DNA of 5,372 nucleotides from Planctomycetales bacterium (GTDB lineage: Bacteria; Planctomycetota; Phycisphaerae; SM23-33). The translations under genes and the position numbers were made by a program. Under the pieces are notes generated by a model. The model saw nothing but the letters and a program-made list of their open reading frames with translations, ran no database searches and was not told where the DNA came from. The stretch covers positions 1 through 5,372 of the forward strand of contig DAOVFI010000188.1 of assembly GCA_030673005.1 (NCBI GenBank), read 5' to 3'. Shown here in pieces: positions 1-5,372 of this stretch (position 1 is its first letter; every line of letters begins with the position of its first letter).

Positions 1-92
1 ATCATCCCGGCCAGATCGCTGGCGGCCTTGGAAAAAGCGGTAGTGTCGGCGACCTTCTGACCCATCGATACGCTGTCGTCGAGGATAAACAC
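1..92 (+). repeat. Terminal direct repeat, left copy
   Basis: These 92 bases are identical to 5281-5372. They lie inside the VWA coding region of the BatA-like gene (residues 97-126, including the MIDAS DxSxS) and are read in the same frame in both copies. This fits the end overlap of a circular or tandemly repeated sequence 5280 bp long. Confidence 0.97.
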
Positions 93-380
93 ATGTGTCA
101 TCTGCGCCGAAGTTCCGACTGGCAAGACCTGCGTGGGCGCACAACCAAGAAACCGACCTACCGCCACAGCCAGCAGGAAAACGGCCAAGCATCGCAGCGC
201 CAGCAGGATCAGTTCCTCGATAAGAATCCGGCGGCGATTCTTGCGAACCGATTCCAGCAGGAACCTCATAGCCGCCCAGTCCAATACCTTGAACCGGCGG
301 CGGTTCAATAAGTGAATGATAATCGGCACGGACGCAGCCGCCGCACCACCGGCGAACAACATTGGATGCATAAATGGCAT
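1..380 (-). CDS. BatA-type membrane protein, N-terminal part (continues at 5280 if the ends are joined)
   Basis: This is the 5' end of a BatA-like (aerotolerance regulator N-terminal family) gene, encoding residues 1-126 before the window edge. The ATG at 380-378 is preceded on the minus strand by GAGG, 7 nt upstream, a good ribosome binding site; an ATG at 393-391 is followed by a stop after two codons. Residues 7-24 form a first hydrophobic helix ending in the family signature HLLNRRRF (23-30). A basic stretch (46-52) and a second helix (about 56-79) follow. The VWA domain begins near residue 97, with a MIDAS DxSxS motif at D101, S103 and S105. Bases 92-1 are identical to 5372-5281 and are read in the same frame, so this piece and the right-hand piece give one 754-aa protein on a circular or tandem molecule. 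The anchor is expected in the cytoplasmic membrane. Family assignment is strong; the cellular role is unknown. Confidence 0.88.
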   Translation of the reverse strand, partial: MPFMHPMLFAGGAAAASVPIIIHLLNRRRFKVLDWAAMRFLLESVRKNRRRILIEELILLALRCLAVFLLAVAVGRFLGCAPTQVLPVGTSAQMTHVFILDDSVSMGQKVADTTAFSKAASDLAGM

Positions 381-383
381 TTT

Positions 384-387
384 GCTA
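384..387 (-). promoter_or_regulatory. Ribosome binding site of the BatA-like gene
   Basis: GAGGT lies on the minus strand just upstream of the ATG at 380-378, within GAGGTAGCAAA. It fixes this start over the out-of-frame ATG at 393-391. It lies outside the inverted-repeat segment, so that segment left the translation signal intact. Confidence 0.55.
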
Positions 388-393
388 CCTCAT

Positions 394-421
394 GGGCCGC
401 AGAGACGCAGAGAACGCAGAG
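394..421 (-). repeat. Inverted repeat arm, proximal to the BatA start, with CTCTGCG triplication
   Basis: Read on the minus strand, this 28-bp arm contains three copies of CTCTGCG separated by TT and T, followed by GGCCC. It matches 652-679 read on the plus strand at 25 of 28 positions; the differences are all C/T. The two arms could pair in single-stranded DNA or RNA across a loop of 230 nt. Confidence 0.85.
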
Positions 422-429
422 TTTTAATA

Positions 430-618
430 TTATTTTCTTGAAAGCACTACTCTCTGAATTCCGTCGATAACACGAGCCTCATCAAAATTAATCAACAAAC
501 CGACCTCCGCCCCAACGGCCTTCAATGTGCTGATAACCTGGGCAACGTGCCTGAATGTCAGCCTTTCCACGCTACCCGCGCTCGGTTGTGTTCGCTCACT
601 CACACCGCTCCGAATCAG
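430..618 (-). pseudogene. 3' remnant of a GxxExxY-family gene
   Basis: The minus strand is open from just after a TAA at 621-619 to a TAA at 432-430, giving 62 codons; the first possible start is GTG at 603-601. The last 40 or so residues contain HVAQVISTLKAVGAEVG followed by LLINF and IQRVVLSRK. This matches the C-terminal part of GxxExxY proteins, in which an (h)xAQxxxYLK helix precedes GLLINF and a terminal (K/R)RxV strand. The N-terminal two thirds, including the defining GxxExxY motif, is absent: upstream there are about 50 nt of AT-rich DNA and then the distal inverted repeat. No ribosome binding site is evident at the GTG, so this is best read as a decayed fragment within the repeat-bounded segment 394-679. 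Family assignment is from remembered motifs and is moderately secure. Confidence 0.68.
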
Positions 619-636
619 TTATCTTTTATCTTTTGC

Positions 637-650
637 AAATATATATATTT
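637..650. repeat. Perfect 14-bp AT palindrome
   Basis: AAATATATATATTT is a perfect palindrome just inside the distal inverted-repeat arm, next to two ATCTTTT heptamers at 621-634. It is the most AT-rich spot in the window. It may simply be low-complexity sequence; no function is claimed. Confidence 0.6.
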
Positions 651-651
651 T

Positions 652-679
652 CTCTGCGTTTTCTGCGTCTCTGTGGCCT
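652..679 (+). repeat. Inverted repeat arm, distal, adjacent to the 862-aa gene stop
   Basis: Read on the plus strand, this is the second 28-bp arm, beginning CTCTGCG and ending GTGGCCT, with one of the three CTCTGCG units changed to TTCTGCG. It lies 2 bp from the TAA of the 862-aa gene, in the position where a transcription terminator would be expected. No classical GC hairpin with a U-run is seen here. Confidence 0.85.
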
Positions 680-681
680 GT

Positions 682-3270
682 TTAAGCCATATTGTGTTTT
701 TTCCGCAGGATCCACTCTATCGCCAGAAGGAGCACAACCAGCACGACCGCAAGCGGTATATCCCACAGTTCATGCGGCACGTCGTTAAAGACGGTCATCT
801 TTCCGTGTGGAATCATCTTCGTCAGGCCGTCGCTTTCGTGAATCATCATGAAGCGTTTTTCCGGAGCGATGGTCTTCAGGGTCGCTAAGTCCGCTTCAGG
901 ATGAATGAATTCCTCTTCCGGAAGCGTTACGGTAATCGTCTTGCCGGCCACCTCGTCCTTTTTATAGGATATACCGTCCTGTGAAGGCTTGATCTCCAAT
1001 TTAAAAGTGCCTGTTTTCATCAGTGGCACTTCGCCGCTCTGGTAGTATCCCCCGGTCTTTTGTTTTGTATCCGAACGAAGGATTATCGGTTCTCCCACCG
1101 CCGTTCCGTCGGTTGCATCGATTATCTGTACGATTAATTCATCCTGCTTGAGCGGCCTGTAGTCCCGTCCGTAGGCCTCGATCTTGATTCGCATCTTCTG
1201 CCCGACGGTGAACCGATCCACTCCGGTCGTGATAATAACGAGTTTTTTCTGGAGCCTACCGGCGGCGAGGACGTCTATAACGTTGGACCAGAACTGCCGG
1301 TAGAAAAGCCCGTCCTCCACGGCTCGCCATCGCCAGGTCTCGTCGGACCCGAGGTACAGCGACCTGCCCTTGCCGTAGTGCTGCACGGCAACGATCGGAT
1401 TCGCCTCGCTATCGACGCCCGACGTGCGATCGGCCGGATCGCTGCTGCCGGCCAGTGACGAAGCCAGCGGTTTAAGTGAGACGACCGGATGCGACCAGTA
1501 CACGCCCGGCAGTATCTTCCAGATGGTCGCTGTTTCCTTGGTATTCCGTCCCATGCGGAGCACCGGATGATCCAGTCCCAGCGCCGTCGGGACCATCGGC
1601 CAGGCGTTCGGCCTGTCGTGTGCGATTCGCCGGGCGATGCTGCCGGTCCGCTCACCCAGAACCACCGGCAACAGCGCCGAGAGCGGTTTGAAAGGCCCCT
1701 TGCCGGTCAGATTGATGTCGCTGTACTTGTTGGAGGCGATGTAACACAATCCGCCGTGATGGTCCGAAACGAAACTCTCCAGCATCTCCACGAACTGCTC
1801 GTCGAAGCCGCCGCCCTTTTCGTCTTTTGCCTTTGTGTAGGCGGGGTCGTACAGAATGATCGCATCGTACTTGAAAAGATCAGGACGCGTCCGGGGCAGG
1901 CGAGTAAGCCTCATTTCCTTGCTCGATGCTTCCTGGTTGAACTTGGTCTCGGCGTTCTGCTGCCAGACACTGACGGCGTAGCGGTCCGGGCTTTGCAGCA
2001 GGAAACTTCGCAGGTAATTGAATTCCCATCCGGCGTCGCCGCTGACGAAGAGAATTTTAATCTTCTCCTCCGAGACCCGCACCTTTGCCGTAGCGGCGTT
2101 GTCGGCGTCGGAGAACTCGCGGTCCAGTGGCTTGGCCTCCGCCTTGTAGATGAAATTACCCAATTCGTCTGCCTTCGTAACTATCAGCGTTACCTCCTGC
2201 GCCTCGTTGCGTGCCGAACCGGCCTGGCCGAGAAGGTTGACTACTTTAATGACGCCCGTATCCGTCCAGTCCCCGCCGGCCTCGGGCCTGCGAAACAGGC
2301 GGACCTCGACGCTCTGACCGCCGCAGTTACGGTTGGACAGATACGCCTTCAGTTCGACCGACGAACCGCGACGAACCTCCACCGGTCCCTGCAGGCGCAG
2401 CAACGCAACGTTCTGGGGAGGGACCGGATCGCCGATACCAACGGCAAAGACGGGAATACCGCGCTGGCGAATGTAGGCAAGGGCCGCGCTCAGGCGATTG
2501 CCCGTATCGGAAGCCGTGGTCGGTTGTCCGTCGCTGACAAGGACGACGCCGGCTACTCTGCCGCCCTGGAGACGGTCAACGGCGTCGCGCAGGGCGGCGG
2601 AAAGGTTCGTTTCATACCCGCCGGCCGACAGTTTTGCTATCGCAGAAGCGACCTGCTCATCCGAGGCGGATTGGCGCGACGGATCGTCCCCCGCCACCTC
2701 GACCTGACCGATCTTGCGGGTGTACTTGCCTTCTTCGGCGCCGCTGCCGGGCTGCGATGTGGAAAAACGCAATAACACCAGCGGATGGTCGCGCGACAGT
2801 TCCGCCAGCGGACCTCCCTGGCGGGAAAGTAAACGCCGGACGATCTCCGTACGATTGATGGCGGCCAGTTCATCCTCACTGACGCCGAGTTTCTCGGCCA
2901 TCGCGCTGCGCAGCGTCACGTCGGCGTAACGATCCTTCAGCGACATAGAAAGACTGTCGTCGATGGACACGATAACGGTCGAATAGATATCTTTCTTGTA
3001 TCGCAGAACCAGCCCCGGCTGGAACAGCAGGACGAAAATCAGCACGATCACCAATATACGAACGGCGGCAATCGTCATCTTGGTGCGACGGCGCGTGTCG
3101 CCCTCGCGCAGGTAGCAGACTATGGTCAACGCCACCAGCGCCGCAAAGACCACAAACAACCCCAGGATGACCCAGTTGTTGTAATCGGCGGCAAAACGCG
3201 GCGCCCAACTGTCCGCACCCGCCAATTCGCCGCTCTTCAAACGCAACATCCATTCAAGAATGCGTTTCAT
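682..3270 (-). CDS. VWA and GATase-like domain membrane protein, 862 aa, complete
   Basis: This is a complete gene with ATG at 3270-3268 and TAA at 684-682. GGGAG lies 4 nt upstream of the start, a slightly close but plausible ribosome binding site. Two N-terminal helices (about 33-53 and 68-88) are followed by a VWA domain (about 97-280) with a full MIDAS: DxSxS at D104, S106 and S108, T221 in ETN, and D247 in VSDGQ. A beta-sandwich lies at about 290-400. A GATase-like domain (about 404-680) starts at ILFVSGDAGWEFNYLRSF and includes HHGGLCYIAS and GSDETWRWRA; C509 is in roughly the right region, but no clear class I triad is seen. Another beta-sandwich (about 685-785) and a C-terminal helix (about 838-855) complete the protein. 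Such proteins accompany BatA homologues in planctomycete MoxR/DUF58 gene clusters. The role is unproven; a membrane-bound, metal-dependent protein-interaction scaffold is the most that can be inferred. The stop codon sits 2 bp from an inverted-repeat-bounded segment. Confidence 0.92.
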   Translation of the reverse strand: MKRILEWMLRLKSGELAGADSWAPRFAADYNNWVILGLFVVFAALVALTIVCYLREGDTRRRTKMTIAAVRILVIVLIFVLLFQPGLVLRYKKDIYSTVIVSIDDSLSMSLKDRYADVTLRSAMAEKLGVSEDELAAINRTEIVRRLLSRQGGPLAELSRDHPLVLLRFSTSQPGSGAEEGKYTRKIGQVEVAGDDPSRQSASDEQVASAIAKLSAGGYETNLSAALRDAVDRLQGGRVAGVVLVSDGQPTTASDTGNRLSAALAYIRQRGIPVFAVGIGDPVPPQNVALLRLQGPVEVRRGSSVELKAYLSNRNCGGQSVEVRLFRRPEAGGDWTDTGVIKVVNLLGQAGSARNEAQEVTLIVTKADELGNFIYKAEAKPLDREFSDADNAATAKVRVSEEKIKILFVSGDAGWEFNYLRSFLLQSPDRYAVSVWQQNAETKFNQEASSKEMRLTRLPRTRPDLFKYDAIILYDPAYTKAKDEKGGGFDEQFVEMLESFVSDHHGGLCYIASNKYSDINLTGKGPFKPLSALLPVVLGERTGSIARRIAHDRPNAWPMVPTALGLDHPVLRMGRNTKETATIWKILPGVYWSHPVVSLKPLASSLAGSSDPADRTSGVDSEANPIVAVQHYGKGRSLYLGSDETWRWRAVEDGLFYRQFWSNVIDVLAAGRLQKKLVIITTGVDRFTVGQKMRIKIEAYGRDYRPLKQDELIVQIIDATDGTAVGEPIILRSDTKQKTGGYYQSGEVPLMKTGTFKLEIKPSQDGISYKKDEVAGKTITVTLPEEEFIHPEADLATLKTIAPEKRFMMIHESDGLTKMIPHGKMTVFNDVPHELWDIPLAVVLVVLLLAIEWILRKKHNMA

Positions 3271-3287
3271 AATACTCCCAGTACCTT

Positions 3288-3315
3288 CAGTAACCAGTAA
3301 TCAGTAATCAGTAAC
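3288..3315 (+). repeat. Tandem heptamer array, 4 x CAGTAA(T/C)
   Basis: Four uninterrupted 7-bp units run from 3288 to 3315: CAGTAAC, CAGTAAT, CAGTAAT, CAGTAAC. The array lies in the 125-bp gap between the BatA-like stop and the ribosome binding site of the 862-aa gene. If the two genes are co-transcribed, it falls in the mRNA leader of the second gene. Confidence 0.95.
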
Positions 3316-3333
3316 TTGTTAATCCGGTCTTTT

Positions 3334-3389
3334 TCCTATTCCCTATTCCCTAGTCCCTAGTCCCTAATCCCTATTCCCTAGTCCCTAAT
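3334..3389 (+). repeat. Tandem heptamer array, 8 units of (C/T)CCTANT
   Basis: Eight consecutive 7-bp units run from 3334 (TCCTATT) to 3389, each of the form CCCTA followed by TT, GT or AT; a further degenerate unit, CCCTGCT, at 3390-3396 touches the BatA stop codon. Order of the variable bases: TT, TT, GT, GT, AT, TT, GT, AT. On the minus strand the units read ANTAGGG. Heptameric short tandem repeats (STRR) are known from the intergenic DNA of heterocystous cyanobacteria; the resemblance here is in period and location only. Confidence 0.95.
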
Positions 3390-3395
3390 CCCTGC

Positions 3396-5372
3396 TCATC
3401 TATAATGTCCGAATCTCTGTCCGAGGAATACTTCGGCAGCCAGGATAATCAGCATTGCCGCCAGCGCCGCCTTCCAGTATTCGCTGCCTTCGGCGGCGGT
3501 TGCCGCATCCGCAGGTGTGGTTTTGAGCCTGTCGTGGTAAGTGAACTCGACCCCCAGGGCGGAGCGAATCTGCTGCTCGTTTATCCTGTCAAGCCGACCC
3601 TCGCGGGGGTTCGTGTTCCTGGCAAACAATACGCTCCGCTCTTCATCGGCCACGTTCAGTTTCAGTTGGTATATTCCCTTGTGGCGTGGGTTCTCGTAGG
3701 AGATGACCCTTTGGCCGCCGACGCGCCGCCCCTCGAGGGCGATTACGTCCTCGGCGGGGAAAGCGGGGGTTTTCAGCATCACCCTGGCGGCTTTAATATC
3801 CGTCGGTACGGTGTAGTCGATCCGCCTGCCGACGGTTGCGGTGAAGTCCCTACCGGCCTGGCGGGAAATATACTCGACCATGTCGTTGACAAACGACAGC
3901 CATGTGAAGCGGTCCTTAGGCCAGTCTGTCCACTCCGTGTCGGCCGAGGTGAATATCATCATTACCGAGCCGCTTCCGTAGGACCGCGCCACAATTGCCG
4001 GGCTTTGTTGCGGGGACGAGTCGGTATTGTCGAACCTCGCCAGCACACGCACCGGACCGACGTCGGACGACGCGACCGGCGAAGCGGACTGATCGACAGG
4101 GGTGAACACGTAAAACCTTACCAACTGCGTGAAAGGAGATCGCCTGCCCTGGAAGGAATTCATAACCGATTCGCTGGAAATGCTCTGGCGCAACAGGCGG
4201 ATGTATTTCTGTTTCTTATTCGCATCGCCGACAGGAGCGGCTATGCGCAACGGACAAAGCCCTTTGCCGCTATCGTAGAACGGGCCGTTGTAGAAGTCGG
4301 GATTGACGCGGTCGCCGGTGAATATCACAAGCCCCCCGCCGCCGCGGACATACCTGCTCAACGATTCCATCTGAGCGTAACCGCTCGAACCGTCCGGATT
4401 TACCGTCATGGGAAACCGTCCGACGTTTGCCAGGATTACCGCGTCGTACCGGTCGAAGTTCACCTCGGCGACGCGGTCGGCGGAAACCACATCACACTTG
4501 TTGCCGTCGCGCCCGTCGCCGCTTGGGTCCAGGGCTACGGTCAGAAAGATCGACTCGCTGTTTATCGGATCGCTTACGTCGTGTTCGCCATCGACAATAA
4601 GCACCCTTCGCGCCTTGCGGATGTCCAGCGCCAGACTGGCCGTGTTATCCCCGGCGAGGTTGTCGGCCGACAGTTGCGCTTCAATAACGGCCGGCCCGGC
4701 GTCGGGAAAGGTATAGGCGATCTGAACAGACTCGGTCTGACCCGGATCAATCGAACGTATCGTCCGCACGGGAAGTTTTACCTCTTCACCGTCGTCGCTG
4801 CGGACGACAAAACTCACCGGCACGTCTTCGGCGCGCTTCGGACCGTTGTTCCGGACACGAAACTCCATCCTGACCGGAACCGACGCAACTGCCAGTTTAT
4901 CCAGCATCCGGATATCAACAGCCGTCAGATTCACCGACGGCGCTGCGCCGTAATTCATCAGAATTATTTCCGCCTTTGTATCCGCCAGGATCTTGAACTC
5001 TCGACTCAGGTCCTGTATGTTTCCCTCGACGCCATAATCACTACTGCGGAAATCGCTTAGTACATACAGCCGTTTTTCCGTCCCCGTCTCATTTAAAATC
5101 TCCCCTGCTGTCCGAACGGCCCGGTTCAGCATCGCAGTCGTGTCGGACGGTTTGAGCGATTTGAGCCTTCCGGACAGGACCTCCGGATCGGTCAGGTTTT
5201 TCAGCGGACAAAGGGCCTCGGACCGCTTCGGCCTGCTTGTCAGCAACACCGCCACCTCGTCGGTAGATGGAATCGCCTCGATCATCCCGGCCAGATCGCT
5301 GGCGGCCTTGGAAAAAGCGGTAGTGTCGGCGACCTTCTGACCCATCGATACGCTGTCGTCGAGGATAAACAC
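3396..5372 (-). CDS. BatA-type VWA/GATase-like membrane protein, 5'-truncated at the window edge
   Basis: The reading frame enters at the right edge and ends with TGA at 3398-3396, giving 658 residues. The GTG at the edge is an internal valine, because the frame continues through the terminal repeat into the N-terminal piece at 380-1. In full-length numbering (754 aa), the VWA domain spans about 97-240, with DxSxS at 101-105, a threonine at 174/175 (SDTTAM) and an aspartate at 203 (LSDF), so the metal-binding MIDAS looks intact. A CARDB-like beta-sandwich follows (about 242-346, ending in DNLAGDN), then a GATase-like Rossmann domain (about 352-576, with VLIVDGEHD and YVRGGGGLVIF). No nucleophilic cysteine elbow is visible, so the domain is probably non-catalytic. 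A second beta-rich segment lies at about 606-681, and a single C-terminal helix at about 729-747. The next gene on the strand starts 125 nt downstream and has similar architecture, suggesting co-transcription and a shared membrane complex (inference). Confidence 0.9.
   Translation of the reverse strand: MFILDDSVSMGQKVADTTAFSKAASDLAGMIEAIPSTDEVAVLLTSRPKRSEALCPLKNLTDPEVLSGRLKSLKPSDTTAMLNRAVRTAGEILNETGTEKRLYVLSDFRSSDYGVEGNIQDLSREFKILADTKAEIILMNYGAAPSVNLTAVDIRMLDKLAVASVPVRMEFRVRNNGPKRAEDVPVSFVVRSDDGEEVKLPVRTIRSIDPGQTESVQIAYTFPDAGPAVIEAQLSADNLAGDNTASLALDIRKARRVLIVDGEHDVSDPINSESIFLTVALDPSGDGRDGNKCDVVSADRVAEVNFDRYDAVILANVGRFPMTVNPDGSSGYAQMESLSRYVRGGGGLVIFTGDRVNPDFYNGPFYDSGKGLCPLRIAAPVGDANKKQKYIRLLRQSISSESVMNSFQGRRSPFTQLVRFYVFTPVDQSASPVASSDVGPVRVLARFDNTDSSPQQSPAIVARSYGSGSVMMIFTSADTEWTDWPKDRFTWLSFVNDMVEYISRQAGRDFTATVGRRIDYTVPTDIKAARVMLKTPAFPAEDVIALEGRRVGGQRVISYENPRHKGIYQLKLNVADEERSVLFARNTNPREGRLDRINEQQIRSALGVEFTYHDRLKTTPADAATAAEGSEYWKAALAAMLIILAAEVFLGQRFGHYR
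5281..5372 (+). repeat. Terminal direct repeat, right copy
   Basis: This copy is identical to 1-92. Continuing from 5372 into base 93 keeps the BatA reading frame open for 96 further codons back to a well-placed ATG, so the join is biologically sensible and does not look like a chance match. Confidence 0.97.

Larger units (their letters stand above)
394..679. mobile_element. 286-bp inverted-repeat-bounded intergenic segment (MITE-like candidate)
   Basis: The segment is bounded by two 28-bp arms in inverted orientation (394-421 and 652-679, 25 of 28 matching) and contains a GxxExxY gene remnant with AT-rich stretches just inside each arm. It fills nearly the whole gap between the two genes: the distal arm ends 2 bp from the TAA of the 862-aa gene, and the proximal arm begins 13 bp upstream of the BatA ATG, leaving only the ribosome binding site outside. 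No transposase is present. An obvious target-site duplication is not seen (outside bases at the left are CAT, at the right GTT), so calling it mobile is inference. It may instead be a dispersed intergenic repeat that accompanies GxxExxY genes. Confidence 0.45.

Noticed and set aside
1..92. Terminal repeat as a phage-type direct terminal repeat
   Set aside because: The repeat lies inside a cellular membrane-protein gene and there is no phage gene in the window; overlap of a circular or tandem assembly fits better.
391..393. Alternative upstream ATG for the BatA-like gene
   Set aside because: It is followed by AGG and then a TAG stop, so it cannot extend the protein.
421..445. AT-rich stretch as a minus-strand promoter for the BatA-like gene
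   Set aside because: TAATAT-like -10 matches exist, but no convincing -35 at proper spacing was found, and such matches are expected by chance in AT-rich DNA.
547..888. 113-codon plus-strand frame crossing the distal inverted repeat
   Set aside because: It runs from the cassette into the antisense of the 862-aa gene. The hydrophobic patch comes from translating the TTT/CTCTGCG-rich repeat, and no ribosome binding site is obvious.
1489..2775. 428-codon open frame on the plus strand
   Set aside because: It is antisense to the 862-aa gene, with no recognisable motif; it is explained by the codon bias of the real gene on the other strand.
3288..3396. Heptamer arrays as plasmid iterons or a CRISPR-like array
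   Set aside because: Typical iterons are about 17-22 bp and lie near a rep gene, which is absent. A CRISPR array needs longer repeats separated by unique spacers; here the units abut directly.
3405..5060. 551-codon open frame on the plus strand
   Set aside because: It lies wholly antisense to the BatA-like gene, whose VWA, sandwich and GATase-like motifs are clear. The translated product has no recognisable domain and looks like a codon-bias shadow.

Overview
The window reads as a short metagenomic-style contig from a bacterium of moderate to fairly high GC. It most resembles Planctomycetota (possibly Phycisphaerae-like), because both proteins are large membrane-anchored proteins combining a von Willebrand factor A (VWA) domain with a glutamine-amidotransferase-like (GATase-like) fold, a pairing common in that phylum. 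The taxonomic guess rests on protein style only.

Layout, all genes on the minus strand: (i) 5372-3396, a BatA-type protein missing its N-terminus at the window edge; (ii) 3395-3271, a spacer holding two tandem arrays of different 7-bp units; (iii) 3270-682, a complete 862-aa VWA/GATase-like membrane protein; (iv) 681-381, a spacer almost filled by a 286-bp segment bounded by 28-bp inverted repeats and carrying a 3' remnant of a GxxExxY-family gene; (v) 380-1, the N-terminus of a BatA-type protein, open at the left edge.

Bases 1-92 and 5281-5372 are identical, and this 92-bp sequence is coding DNA. Joining the ends through it rebuilds one uninterrupted 754-aa BatA-like protein: two-helix N-terminal region, VWA domain with intact MIDAS, beta-sandwich, GATase-like domain and C-terminal helix. 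The sequence therefore closes into a 5280-bp circle, or is one unit of a tandem repeat, with only two intact genes, head to tail. No replication, partition, mobilisation or recombinase gene is visible, so a tandem duplication, an excised chromosomal circle or an assembly loop is more likely than an ordinary plasmid.

Both proteins should sit in the cytoplasmic membrane with VWA and GATase-like domains on the same side. In related genomes such pairs lie downstream of a MoxR AAA+ ATPase and a DUF58 protein. Neither partner is present here, and the molecular function of the pair is not established.
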